DNA of 64,000 nucleotides from contig CBFFZW010000004.1 in the NCBI GenBank assembly GCA_965646445.1, forward strand, positions 40,594-104,593, in the 5' to 3' direction. Source of the DNA: UBA11524 sp965646445 (GTDB lineage: Bacteria > Bacillota > Clostridia > Christensenellales > Aristaeellaceae). The stretch's first letter is position 1. Every line of letters begins with the position of its first letter. Below are positions 45,690 through 54,064 of the stretch, piece after piece. A model generated the notes under the pieces. The model searched no databases. It saw only the letters and a program-made list of their open reading frames with translations, and was not told the origin of the DNA. Both the position numbers and the translations under genes were made by a program.

Positions 45690-46343
45690 TCACTCCTTTG
45701 CTGACAGTAGGGTTTCGAGCTGGGCAAGATCGCTCAGCAGATGATCCACGAAGGGGGCGCAATCGTCGGTGTAGGGCAGCAGATCGGGAATCATCACGCT
45801 GACCATGCCTGCCGCCCGCACGGCGCGAATGCCGTTGTAGCTGTCCTCCACGCCGCAGCACTGACTGGGCTCAAGGCCCAGGCGCCGGGCGCCCAGGAGG
45901 TAAATGTCGGGACTGGGTTTGCTGTTTTGAACCATATCCCCGGTTATCACCTGGTCGAAGGCGCTCTCCCAGCCCGCGATTTGCAGGTATTCCGCCACCA
46001 CATGGGGCGCGTTGGAGGTGCACAGGGCCAGGCGGAAGCCCCGCGCCCGCAGATGGGCAAGCGCCTCGTCGGCATGGGGCTTGAGGGGAAGGCCTTCCGC
46101 GCGGATGGATGCCAGCATCAGCCGACACCAGTCCGCCTCCCACTGGGCAGGGTCGATTTTCCCCGGGAACCATCGCAGCAGATTGGCCCTGGTGGCGATC
46201 ATGTTGACGCCGACCATGGTTCTCATCTGTTCGTCGGACAGGGTACAGCCCTGCAGCCGGGCCGCGGCCTGCAGCGTCGGGATGCCCCGGCGCTCGGTGT
46301 CCACCAGCAGGCCGTCCATATCAAAGCAGACGCCTTGGATCAT
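45690..46343 (-). CDS. HAD-superfamily hydrolase (beta-phosphoglucomutase-like), copy 1
   Basis: A 217-residue phosphatase or phosphomutase-type HAD protein. It has the nucleophile motif CFDMDGLLVDTE at the N-terminus, LALCTSN (motif II), KPSPDIYLLGARRLG (motif III Lys) and GVEDSYNGIRAVRAAGM (motif IV). A helical cap lies between residues 18 and 85. The substrate is unknown. It is a tandem paralogue of the gene upstream, with the same VSVMIPDLLP ending region. AGGTGA precedes the ATG. Confidence 0.92.
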   Translation of the reverse strand: MIQGVCFDMDGLLVDTERRGIPTLQAAARLQGCTLSDEQMRTMVGVNMIATRANLLRWFPGKIDPAQWEADWCRLMLASIRAEGLPLKPHADEALAHLRARGFRLALCTSNAPHVVAEYLQIAGWESAFDQVITGDMVQNSKPSPDIYLLGARRLGLEPSQCCGVEDSYNGIRAVRAAGMVSVMIPDLLPYTDDCAPFVDHLLSDLAQLETLLSAKE

Positions 46344-46349
46344 GCTTGT

Positions 46350-46997
46350 TCACCTCCGAATAGTGCGGCTTCCAGCTCGTTCAGCCCGGTCAGGCGGAAG
46401 TCGGTCAAGGGGGGGCTCATGGGCCGTGCAGGGCAGCAGGTCGGGAATCATCACGCTGACCATGCCCGCCGCCTTCACGGCCCGGACGCCGTTGGGCGAG
46501 TCCTCCACCCCTGCGCAATCCTCTGGCGGCAGGCCCAGCAGCCGGGCGGCCAGCAGGTAAAGCTCGGGGTCGGGCTTGCTGCGGCTTACCATGCCGCCGT
46601 GAAGCACCAGGTCGAAGGCATCCTCCCACCCGGCCAGGCGCAGATAGGCTTCCACCATGCGCTGGGTGTTGGAGGAGGTCAGCGCCAGCTTCACCGGGCG
46701 GCGGCGCAGCGCGCGCAGCACTTCCCGGGCGTGGGGCTTCAGTGGCAGGCCGTCCCGGCGGACAACGGAGAGGACGTCATCATACCACAGGGAGCGGATG
46801 GCGGCGCCGTCCAGGGCGGGGAAGTCCTCCTGAAGCCGGGCGATGGCGCGGCTCAGGGTCAGTCCGGCGATGGCGTCGCGGTGCGCCCGCGTCACCGGGA
46901 AGCCCTGCATCTGGGCGAGACGGCAGGTAACGTCAAGGCCGATGCGCTCGGTGTCCGTCAGCAGGCCGTCCATGTCGAAGCACACGGCGCGGATCAT
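46350..46997 (-). CDS. HAD-superfamily hydrolase, copy 2, with apparent C-terminal frameshift
   Basis: A 215-residue paralogue of copy 1 with all HAD motifs (CFDMDGLLTDTE, LALTSSN, KPDPELYLLAARLLG, GVEDSPNGVRAVKAAGM). The homology stops after MIPDLLPCTAHEPP: the frame then reads an Arg-rich tail. In the frame reached by dropping one C from the C7 tract at 46415-46409, the protein continues LTDFRLTGLNELEAALFGGE. That matches the end of copy 1 and ends in a TGA overlapping the copy 1 ATG (46342-46340). A frameshift, sequencing error or slippage site is likely. Confidence 0.85.
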   Translation of the reverse strand: MIRAVCFDMDGLLTDTERIGLDVTCRLAQMQGFPVTRAHRDAIAGLTLSRAIARLQEDFPALDGAAIRSLWYDDVLSVVRRDGLPLKPHAREVLRALRRRPVKLALTSSNTQRMVEAYLRLAGWEDAFDLVLHGGMVSRSKPDPELYLLAARLLGLPPEDCAGVEDSPNGVRAVKAAGMVSVMIPDLLPCTAHEPPLDRLPPDRAERAGSRTIRR

Positions 46998-48589
46998 ACG
47001 CCGCTCCTTTCCAGGGCGGCCCGGGCGGCCTCGATGCCGTCCACCGCAGCGCTGACGATGCCGCCAGCGTAGCCCGCGCCCTCACCCACGGGGAAAAGCC
47101 CGTCCAGGCGTTCGGCAATCATGGCCTTGTCCCGGGGCAGGCGCACCGGGGAGGAGGAACGGGTTTCCACGCCCGTCAGCACCGCGTCGGGATGGGCAAA
47201 GCCGTGAAGCTGGCGCTCCATCTGCGCAATGCCCAGCCGCATGTCCTCGATGATGAAGCCGGGCAGGCAGGCCCTCAAATCTGCGGGGGTCACGCCGGGG
47301 CGGTAGGTGGGCTGCACGTCGCCCAGGCGGGTGGTGGCGCGGCCCTGAAGAAAATCCTCCACCCGCTGCACCGGGGCGCGGAAGTCCCCGCCGCCCGCGC
47401 GGAACGCCGCCTGCTCGATGCTCCGCTGCCACACAAAGCCCGCCAGGGGATGGTCGTCCCCGAAGTCCTCCGGGCGGACGCCCACCAGCAGGGCCGCGTT
47501 GGCGTTGCGGCCATCCCGGGCGTGGTTGCTCATGCCGTTGACGCAAAGCCCTCCCGGCTGGGACGCCGCGGGAATGACCTCGCCCCCGGGGCACATGCAG
47601 AAGGTGTAAGCGCCCCGGCCGTCAGGAGTGCGGACGGCCAGCTTGTAGGGAGCCGCGCCCAGGGCGGGATGTCCGGCGGCAGGGCCGTACTGGCCCCGGT
47701 CGATGAGAAATTGTGGGTGCTCGATGCGCACGCCCATGGCAAAGGGCTTCTGCACCATGGTCACGCCCTGCTGGAACAGGGCCTGCATGGTGTCCCGGGC
47801 GCTGTGACCGATGGCCAAAAGCACCGCGTCGGTGAGGATTTCCCGGCTTTCCCCGTCCTGCGTTACCGTCACGCCTTCCACGTGCTCTCCACGAAGGATG
47901 AGGCCGGTGAGCTTCGTCTGGAAGCGCACCTCGCCGCCCAGGCGGATGATTTCCCGGCGGATGTCGGCCACCACCTCCCGCAGGCGGTCGGTGCCGATGT
48001 GGGGCTTGTAGGAATACAGGATATCCTCCGGCGCGCCGTGGCGCACGAAGGTTTCCAGCACCGTGCGGATCAGCGGGGATTTGGTGCCCGTGGTCAGCTT
48101 GCCGTCGGAAAAGGTGCCCGCACCGCCCTCGCCGAACTGCACGTTGCTCTCGGGGTCGAGGGTACCGCAGGCGCGCATGGCGTCCACGTCCCGGGCGCGC
48201 TGCGCCACGGCTTTGCCCCGCTCGATGAGGATGGGACAGGCCCCCGCCTGGGCCAGGGTCAGCGCGGCGAACAGACCTGCCGGGCCCGCGCCCACCACCA
48301 CCGGCGGACGGCGGAAGACGGGGCGAGGCAGGGGAGCCGCCGTTCGGGGAACAACCCGTTCAGCCACGCCGTGCCGCAGACGGCGCAGCACTTCGGCCTC
48401 GTCCCGGACTTCCGCGTCCACGGTGAGGACGAAGTGAACGTCGGCCTTGTCCCGGGCATCCACCGACTTCTTCATCAGCGTCAGGCGGATGAGCCTGCTG
48501 GCGGGCAGCTTCAGCCGCTGGAGGACAAGGCGGGTGAGGCCGTCTTCTGTATAATCCAGGGGAAGGGAAAGGTTGCCAAGTCGAAGCAT
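46994..48589 (-). CDS. FAD-dependent dehydrogenase-like protein (COG2509 type)
   Basis: A 531-residue flavoprotein. A short N-terminal domain of about 90 residues (LRLTLMKKSVDARDKADVHF) precedes the FAD-binding Rossmann motif VVVGAGPAGLFAALTLAQAG, then GEGGAGTFSDGKLTTG and the C-terminal GLFPVGEGAGYAGGIVSAAVDG. The family is widely conserved in Firmicutes and often annotated only as an FAD-dependent protein; the reaction is unknown. I chose ATG 48589, with GAGGAGG 4 nt upstream, over the start at 48625 inside truA. Its stop overlaps the HAD copy 2 start. Confidence 0.9.
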   Translation of the reverse strand: MLRLGNLSLPLDYTEDGLTRLVLQRLKLPASRLIRLTLMKKSVDARDKADVHFVLTVDAEVRDEAEVLRRLRHGVAERVVPRTAAPLPRPVFRRPPVVVGAGPAGLFAALTLAQAGACPILIERGKAVAQRARDVDAMRACGTLDPESNVQFGEGGAGTFSDGKLTTGTKSPLIRTVLETFVRHGAPEDILYSYKPHIGTDRLREVVADIRREIIRLGGEVRFQTKLTGLILRGEHVEGVTVTQDGESREILTDAVLLAIGHSARDTMQALFQQGVTMVQKPFAMGVRIEHPQFLIDRGQYGPAAGHPALGAAPYKLAVRTPDGRGAYTFCMCPGGEVIPAASQPGGLCVNGMSNHARDGRNANAALLVGVRPEDFGDDHPLAGFVWQRSIEQAAFRAGGGDFRAPVQRVEDFLQGRATTRLGDVQPTYRPGVTPADLRACLPGFIIEDMRLGIAQMERQLHGFAHPDAVLTGVETRSSSPVRLPRDKAMIAERLDGLFPVGEGAGYAGGIVSAAVDGIEAARAALERSGV

Positions 48590-48599
48590 AGCTCCTCCT

Positions 48600-49403
48600 C
48601 TATGATGGGTCAGCCGCCGACGCATCCTGATGCCACTTCACGGACGCGGGCAGTCGGAAGGCCGCCTCCGGGTAATGCACCCGGGTGAGCTCCAGCCCCT
48701 GGGGCGGCGCGGTGACGCCCAGGCTGAGACGATCCAGCGTGTCATAGGCGCGGAGGAAGGCGTCCTCGCCGCGCTTGTGCAGGCCGATTTCCATCAGCGT
48801 GCCCGCGATGATGCGCACCATGTTGTACAGGAAGGCGTCGCCGCGCAGGGTCAGCACAATTTCATCTCCCTGACGAATCAGACGTACCTCCTGCATGGTG
48901 CGCAGGGTGGTCTTCGCGGTGCCGCCGGAGGCCTGGAAGGCCGCGAAGTCATGCCTGCCCAGAAGCGTCTGCGCGGCCCGGGCCATGGCGGCATCGTCCA
49001 GGGGGACGGGCACATGGGCATGGGTGTTCCGCCGCAGGGCGCTGCCGTGGCGGCTGTTAATGATGCGGTAGGTGTAGGTCTTGCCGCAGGTCATGAACCG
49101 TGCGTGGAAGTCCGGCGGCGCCTCGCGGCCGGTGTGGACGCGAATGTCCCGGGGCAGCATGGTGTTGAGCACAAAGGGGTACTTCTCCGGGGGAATCGAG
49201 GCGGCGGTATCGAAGTGGCAGGCCTGCCCCAGGGCGTGAACCCCCGCGTCGGTGCGGCTGGCCCCGGTGACGGCGATGGTCTCATGGCAGGCGCGGCCCA
49301 GGGCTTCCTCCAGCACCTGCTGCACCGCCAGACCGTTGTACTGCCGCTGCCAGCCGCTGTACGCCGTACCGTCGTATTCGATGGTCAGCAGAATCCTTTT
49401 CAT
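48600..49403 (-). CDS. truA: tRNA pseudouridine(38-40) synthase TruA
   Basis: Modifies U38-U40 in the tRNA anticodon arm. The 267-residue protein has the start RILLTIEYDGTAYSGWQRQ, the catalytic Asp in GASRTDAGVHALGQ, and RGDAFLYNMVRIIAGTLMEIG. Its ATG overlaps the ecfT stop by 4 nt. The ecfA1-ecfA2-ecfT-truA order is the usual Firmicute arrangement, but the ribosomal genes rplM and rpsI that normally follow are replaced here by the FAD-dependent protein gene. Confidence 0.96.
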   Translation of the reverse strand: MKRILLTIEYDGTAYSGWQRQYNGLAVQQVLEEALGRACHETIAVTGASRTDAGVHALGQACHFDTAASIPPEKYPFVLNTMLPRDIRVHTGREAPPDFHARFMTCGKTYTYRIINSRHGSALRRNTHAHVPVPLDDAAMARAAQTLLGRHDFAAFQASGGTAKTTLRTMQEVRLIRQGDEIVLTLRGDAFLYNMVRIIAGTLMEIGLHKRGEDAFLRAYDTLDRLSLGVTAPPQGLELTRVHYPEAAFRLPASVKWHQDASAADPS

Positions 49404-50203
49404 AGCAGCTGCCCTTCCAGGACAATCAGCGCCGTCAGCAGCGCCACGGTGCCCAGGGCCAGATAGTCGTTCCGGGTCGTCTTCAGCACCCGCAGGCGCG
49501 TGCGGTTCTCGCCGCCGTGATAGCAGCGGGCCTCCATGGCCATGGCCAGATCGCCCGCCCGGCGGAAGGCGCTGACGAACAGCGGCACCAGCAGGGGGAT
49601 CATGGCCTTCGCCCGGGCGATGAGGTTGCCGGACTCGAAGTCCGCGCCCCGGGCCATCTGCGCCTTCATGATCTTGTCGGTCTCCTCCATCAGCGTGGGG
49701 ATGAAACGCAGGGCGATGGTCATCATCATGGCCAGCTCATGGGCGGGAAAATGGATGCGCTTGAGGGGCCCGAACAGCAGCTCGATGCCGTCCGCCAGGG
49801 CCACGGGGGAGGTGGTCAGCGTCAGGAGGGACGTGCCCAGCACCAGGAAGGTCAGGCGCAGGCTGTAATGCACGGCGGTGGCGAGGCCCTCCGCCGTCAG
49901 GGTGATGAACTGCCAGTGGAACAGCACCGTCTGCCCGTTGTTGAAAAAGAGGTTGAGCAGGAACGTCAGGATCAGGATGAACCGCAGGGGCTTCAGGCCG
50001 CCCAGGAGCATCCTGAAGGGCACGTTGGACAGCCGGGCGCTCAGGTAGACGAAGGCCAGCACCAGCGCGTAGCCGACGAACCCCTGCACCATAAAGACCG
50101 CCACGATCAGCACCACCGCCAGGATGATCTTCATCCGCGGGTCAAGGCGGTGCACAAGGCTGTCCACAGGGTAGAACTGCCCCATGGTGATGTTCTTCAT
50201 CAT
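49400..50203 (-). CDS. ecfT: Energy-coupling factor transporter transmembrane protein EcfT
   Basis: The membrane coupling subunit shared by many vitamin and metal ECF transporters. The 267-residue protein has about five membrane segments and the two coupling motifs that contact the ATPases, AQMARGADFESG near residue 190 and MEARCYHGGENR near residue 230 (the second has Cys in place of Gly). The start ATG overlaps the ecfA2 stop. Substrate-binding S components must be encoded elsewhere. Confidence 0.94.
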   Translation of the reverse strand: MMKNITMGQFYPVDSLVHRLDPRMKIILAVVLIVAVFMVQGFVGYALVLAFVYLSARLSNVPFRMLLGGLKPLRFILILTFLLNLFFNNGQTVLFHWQFITLTAEGLATAVHYSLRLTFLVLGTSLLTLTTSPVALADGIELLFGPLKRIHFPAHELAMMMTIALRFIPTLMEETDKIMKAQMARGADFESGNLIARAKAMIPLLVPLFVSAFRRAGDLAMAMEARCYHGGENRTRLRVLKTTRNDYLALGTVALLTALIVLEGQLL

Positions 50204-51063
50204 GCCTGGCCACGCTCCTTCCACAACCGAAGCAGGTGCTCCCGCAATTCCTCCTGGGTATACAGATCCTCCGGCAGCGGAAGGCCGCGCTGGCGCAAAG
50301 CCGCGCAGAGCCGGGCCGCGTCGGGGACGCCCAGGCCGATGGACGCCATCATATCCGCCTGGCGGAAAATCTCCCGAGGCGTGCCGGTGGCGACAAGCTG
50401 CCCCTTGCTCATGACGATCAGGCGGGTGGCCAGGCGCGCCACGTCGTCCATGCTGTGGCTGACCATCACCACGGTGACGCCCTCCTGGCGGTGAAGCTCC
50501 TGGATCATGCCCAGGATGCGGTCGCGGCCCATGGGGTCAAGGCCGGCGGTGGGCTCGTCCAGGATGAGGAAGCACGGCTCCATGGCCAGCACGCCGGCGA
50601 TGGCCACCCGGCGCATCTGCCCGCCGGAGAGCTCAAAGGGGCTGCGCTGGGCGTACTGGTCGTAGTCAAGATGGACATGGGCCATGGCCTGACGCACCCG
50701 CCGGTCGATCTCCTCGGCGGAAAGGCCCAGATTCTTCGGCCCGAAGGCGATGTCCTTCGCGACGGTCTCCTCAAAGAGCTGGTATTCCGGGTACTGGAAC
50801 ACCAGCCCCACCTTCCGGCGGATCATCCGCTTGTCCGCGCCGGGGGCGAACATGTCCTCGCCGTCCACCAGAATCTGCCCCTCGGTGGGCTTCAAAAGGC
50901 CGTTCAGGTGCTGTACCAGGGTGGATTTGCCGCTGCCCGTATGGCCCACCACGGCGACAAATTCCCCGTTCTCAATGGTGAGACTGACATCCCGGATGGC
51001 CGTGGCCTGGAAGGCGCTGCCCTCGGAATAGGTGTGGGTGAGGTGTCTTACTTCGATGGGCAT
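50200..51063 (-). CDS. ecfA2: Energy-coupling factor ATPase EcfA2
   Basis: An ABC ATPase of the ECF core. The 287-residue protein has Walker A VGHTGSGKSTLVQHL, the Q-loop LVFQYPEYQLFEETV, signature LSGGQMRRVAIAG, Walker B CFLILDEPTAGLDP and the H-loop VVMVSHSMDDVA. The EcfA2 class is supported by position and the QLFEETV loop. I chose ATG 51063 over GTG 51075, since GAGGAGG abuts the GTG. It overlaps the ecfA1 end by 16 bp. Confidence 0.95.
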   Translation of the reverse strand: MPIEVRHLTHTYSEGSAFQATAIRDVSLTIENGEFVAVVGHTGSGKSTLVQHLNGLLKPTEGQILVDGEDMFAPGADKRMIRRKVGLVFQYPEYQLFEETVAKDIAFGPKNLGLSAEEIDRRVRQAMAHVHLDYDQYAQRSPFELSGGQMRRVAIAGVLAMEPCFLILDEPTAGLDPMGRDRILGMIQELHRQEGVTVVMVSHSMDDVARLATRLIVMSKGQLVATGTPREIFRQADMMASIGLGVPDAARLCAALRQRGLPLPEDLYTQEELREHLLRLWKERGQA

Positions 51064-51893
51064 AGCAGCCTGCACACCTCCTCGGCCATTTCGTCCACGG
51101 TCAGCACGTCCTCAGGGAGGGGCATGCCGCCCTCCCGCAGGGATCGGGCCAGATCTGTCATATGGGGAACGTCCAGGTGCAGCGCCCGCATGGCGTCCAC
51201 CTGGCGGAAGACCTCCCGGGGCGTGCCGGTGAGGGCGACTTCCCCCTTGTTGACGACGATGATGCGATCCGCCTGGGCCGCCTCCTCCATGAAGTGGGTA
51301 ATCCACACCACGGTGATGCCCTTGCGCCGGTTGAGGGCGCGGACGGTCTCCAGCACCTCGGCGCGGCCGGAGGGATCCAGCATGGCGGTGGCCTCATCGG
51401 CGATAAGAATGCTGGGCTCCATGGCCAGGATGCCCGCGATGGCCACCCGCTGCTTCTGTCCGCCGGAAAGCATGTGCGGCGCCGACTCGGCAAAGGCGCT
51501 CATGCGCACCGACGCCAGCGCGGACTCGATGCGCCCCGGCATTTCCTCCGAGGGCACGCCCAGGTTTTCCAGCCCGAAGGCCACGTCCTCCCGCACCACC
51601 GTGGCGACGATCTGGTTGTCGGGGTTCTGGAAGATCATCCCTGCCTGCTGACGAATCTGCCATAAATATTGTTCGTCCGCCGTATCCATGCCGCGGATGA
51701 CCACGCGCCCCTCCGTGGGCAGATACAGGGCGTTGAGCAGCTTGGCCAGGGTGGACTTGCCCGAGCCGTTGTGCCCCAGCACCGCCACAAATTCGCCGGG
51801 GTGGACGGCGGCATTCACCCCGCGTAGCGCCGGGGCCTCCGCCTCCTCATAGGTGTAGGATACATCCTCCACCGAAATGCGCGTTTCCTCCAT
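51048..51893 (-). CDS. ecfA1: Energy-coupling factor ATPase EcfA1
   Basis: First gene of a long minus-strand operon. The 281-residue ATPase has Walker A LGHNGSGKSTLAKLLN, the Q-loop MIFQNPDNQIVATVV, signature LSGGQKQRVAIAG, Walker B ILIADEATAMLDP and the H-loop VVWITHFMEEA. The ATG at 51893 has AAAGGAG 8 nt upstream; frame further upstream is leader. Downstream run: ecfA2, ecfT, truA, FAD protein, two HAD genes, pepT, all overlapping or within about 10 bp. Confidence 0.95.
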   Translation of the reverse strand: MEETRISVEDVSYTYEEAEAPALRGVNAAVHPGEFVAVLGHNGSGKSTLAKLLNALYLPTEGRVVIRGMDTADEQYLWQIRQQAGMIFQNPDNQIVATVVREDVAFGLENLGVPSEEMPGRIESALASVRMSAFAESAPHMLSGGQKQRVAIAGILAMEPSILIADEATAMLDPSGRAEVLETVRALNRRKGITVVWITHFMEEAAQADRIIVVNKGEVALTGTPREVFRQVDAMRALHLDVPHMTDLARSLREGGMPLPEDVLTVDEMAEEVCRLLCPSK

Positions 51894-51914
51894 TGGGTAA
51901 ACTCCTTTTGCAAA

Positions 51915-51970
51915 AATGGTGTACCGATTGCACCATTCGTTATTGTACCACAGACAGGGGTGGGCTGCAA
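51915..51970 (-). promoter_or_regulatory. Promoter of the ecfA1 operon with an inverted repeat in the leader
   Basis: TTGCAG (51970-51965) and TACAAT (51947-51942), 17-bp spacer, with TGG before the -10. Between start point and ribosome site, AATGGTG and CACCATT (51915-51921 with 51931-51937) form a 7-bp inverted repeat, either an operator or a leader hairpin. Confidence 0.75.
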
Positions 51971-52006
51971 GATAAGGGTAAGAAAAAAGGAGAGCTCCCG
52001 CGGATG

Positions 52007-52885
52007 TCACAGGGATGCCAGCTTGCGGTAGTCGGAGGGCGCGATGCCTTCCAGATGGCTGAAAAGCGCGCTGAAGGAACGCAGCGAGTCAAAGCCCAGG
52101 GAGGTGGCGACCTCGGTGACGGACAGGTTCGTCAGCGTGAGCATGTACTTGGCCTCGTTCATCCGCTGACGCTGGTGGTACTTGCAGGGGGAGGTGCCAT
52201 AGGTGTTCTTGAAGGCGGTGACCATGTAGCATTTGCTGATGTAGCACTTGTCCGCGATTTCGTCCAGGGTGAGGGCGCGGTGGGTGTTGTGATCCAGAAA
52301 GGTCTTGACGCGCTGGGCGGTGTCCGCCATGCCCCCGGAGCGGCGATGGGACAGCAGGGACATTTCATATAAGATGTAGTGAAGCAGCTGGATGAACAGG
52401 GACTGTTCCTTCAGCGCGTCCAGGATGGAAACCTTGTTGGCGTGAAGGTAGATGATGTCGGACATCATGCGCTCGGCGTGCTTGGGATCGCTGACGCGCA
52501 GAAAGTCCGGCATGGGATTCACGCAGTCGGCCAGGACATCGGGCCGGAAAAAGCGCAGGTTTTCCGGCGGGATTTTTTCCAGCGGCTCCATGCAGATGGG
52601 CACCTCCTCGCTGTCCTCCTGACGGTAGAGGTCGAAGTGAATGTGGGGCTGAATCAGCGGCGTATCGGCGGACACGTCGATGGCATGGGTGATCTTCGGG
52701 CGCAGCAGGAAGAAATCCCCCGGCTGCGGATGATATACCCGATCCTCGATGCGGATGATACACTTTCCCTGCTTGATGTAGAGCAGCTCATAATCATAGA
52801 TGACGCGGGTAGGGATGTAGCCGTTGGCGTCCAGGGTATCAAACCAGGCCCGGCGGATGTACGGCGCGATTTCGGGAATGCTCAT
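52007..52885 (-). CDS. AraC-family transcriptional regulator
   Basis: Probably senses a sugar ligand and controls the divergent ABC transporter and glycosidase genes. The 292-residue protein has an N-terminal cupin domain (YELLYIKQGKCIIRIEDRVY, then QPGDFFLLRPKITHAI) and a C-terminal double helix-turn-helix (LTLDEIADKCYISKCYMVTAFK, then LSVTEVATSLGFDSLRSFSALF). An AGGA ribosome site precedes the ATG. The divergent position next to the lplB-like gene is the main evidence for its target. Confidence 0.92.
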   Translation of the reverse strand: MSIPEIAPYIRRAWFDTLDANGYIPTRVIYDYELLYIKQGKCIIRIEDRVYHPQPGDFFLLRPKITHAIDVSADTPLIQPHIHFDLYRQEDSEEVPICMEPLEKIPPENLRFFRPDVLADCVNPMPDFLRVSDPKHAERMMSDIIYLHANKVSILDALKEQSLFIQLLHYILYEMSLLSHRRSGGMADTAQRVKTFLDHNTHRALTLDEIADKCYISKCYMVTAFKNTYGTSPCKYHQRQRMNEAKYMLTLTNLSVTEVATSLGFDSLRSFSALFSHLEGIAPSDYRKLASL

Positions 52886-52911
52886 TTATTTCTGTCCTCG
52901 CTTTCCCTGTG

Positions 52912-52940
52912 ATGATAGCATAATGTGCTCCGCAAAGCAA
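52912..52940 (-). promoter_or_regulatory. Promoter of the AraC-family gene
   Basis: TTGCTT (52940-52935) and TATCAT (52917-52912) with a 17-bp spacer and an extended TGC before the -10. GAACA occurs three times in the divergent region (52953, 52970, 53026), possible regulator half-sites. Confidence 0.6.
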
Positions 52941-53060
52941 CAATTTGCCAAAGAACACAAGAAATTCATGAACAAGCGGCGCGCCGGAGGGCTTGCTGAA
53001 GGCAAATGCGAAATATATCGTCAATGAACAGAAAGAATCAGGGAATACAAACGAAAGAAA

Positions 53061-54062
53061 ATGCGCTATGATGTTTTCAACAAAAAGCGTCCATCCGAAG
53101 ATGAAAGGAAGGTGCCGAAGCCTGTGAACGTGGGACTGAGCGCCGGAAAAGCGCCGCTTCTTCGGCGGCTGTGGAAGGCCCGGTATATTTACCTTTTTCT
53201 GCTCCCGGGGATCATCGTGCTGACGATCTTTCGCTATGGCTCCATGTACGGCGTGCTGCTGGCCTTCAAGAAGTACATGGCCTCCAAGGGCATCTGGGGG
53301 AGCCCATGGGTGGGTCTGGCGCACTTTGAGCGGCTGTTCAACACGCCCAACGCCGTCAGCGCCATCGTCACCACTCTGCAGATCAGCTTCTGCCGGCTGC
53401 TGTTCTGCTTCCCGGCGCCCATCATCCTGGCGCTGCTGATTAACGAGATGCCCCTGCGCCGCACCAGCCGGGTGTATCAGGTGATCTACACCTTCCCGCA
53501 CTTCCTGTCCTGGGTCATTGTGGCGGGTATGATCCGCACGCTGTTCAGAACCAACGGCGCCATCAACGAGCTGCTGACCCTGGTGGGGATGGAGAAGATC
53601 AACTTCCTGGGCTCCACCAGCATTTTCCGAACCATGCTCTATGTGACGGACATCTGGAAGGGCGCGGGCTACGGCTGCATCCTGTACCTGGCGTCCATCA
53701 GCAGCATTGACCCGGGGCTGTACGAGGCCGCTCACCTGGACGGCGCGGGCCGCTTCCGCTGCATGTGGCACATCACCCTGCCGGGGATGCGCGGCGTGGT
53801 GGTCATCAGCCTGATCCTGGCCATCAGCGGCATGATGAACGCGGGCTTCGACCAGATTTTCAACCTGCGCAACGCCGTGGTGGCCAAATCGGCCCAGATC
53901 ATTGACACTTATGTGTACGACATCACCTTCGGCAGCATGCCCAACTACGGCTTCTCCACGGCGGTGGGCCTGTTCAAGAGCCTCATCAACTGCGCGCTGC
54001 TGCTGGTGGCCAATTTCGGCATCAAGCGCCTGACGGGACAATCCATTTACGGAGGTGACTGA
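53061..54062 (+). CDS. ABC transporter permease, LplB type
   Basis: The first membrane subunit of a carbohydrate ABC importer (CUT1 class). The 333-residue protein has six membrane segments. It carries IYLFLLPGIIVLTIFRYGSMYGVLLAFKKY at the N-terminus and the permease EAA loop YEAAHLDGAGRFRCMWHITLPG. The LplB branch usually imports oligosaccharides or complex-glycan products. The ATG at 53061 has a poor ribosome site. A GTG at 53124 with AAAGGAAGGTG 9 nt upstream is a serious alternative and would remove 21 residues. No ATPase gene is in the locus; a shared MsmX-type ATPase is expected. Confidence 0.93.
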   Translation: MRYDVFNKKRPSEDERKVPKPVNVGLSAGKAPLLRRLWKARYIYLFLLPGIIVLTIFRYGSMYGVLLAFKKYMASKGIWGSPWVGLAHFERLFNTPNAVSAIVTTLQISFCRLLFCFPAPIILALLINEMPLRRTSRVYQVIYTFPHFLSWVIVAGMIRTLFRTNGAINELLTLVGMEKINFLGSTSIFRTMLYVTDIWKGAGYGCILYLASISSIDPGLYEAAHLDGAGRFRCMWHITLPGMRGVVVISLILAISGMMNAGFDQIFNLRNAVVAKSAQIIDTYVYDITFGSMPNYGFSTAVGLFKSLINCALLLVANFGIKRLTGQSIYGGD

Positions 54063-54064
54063 GC

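Noticed and set aside
46350..46450. Treating the second HAD gene as a pseudogene
   Set aside because: All catalytic motifs are upstream of the frameshift and only about 20 C-terminal residues change, so the product may still work.
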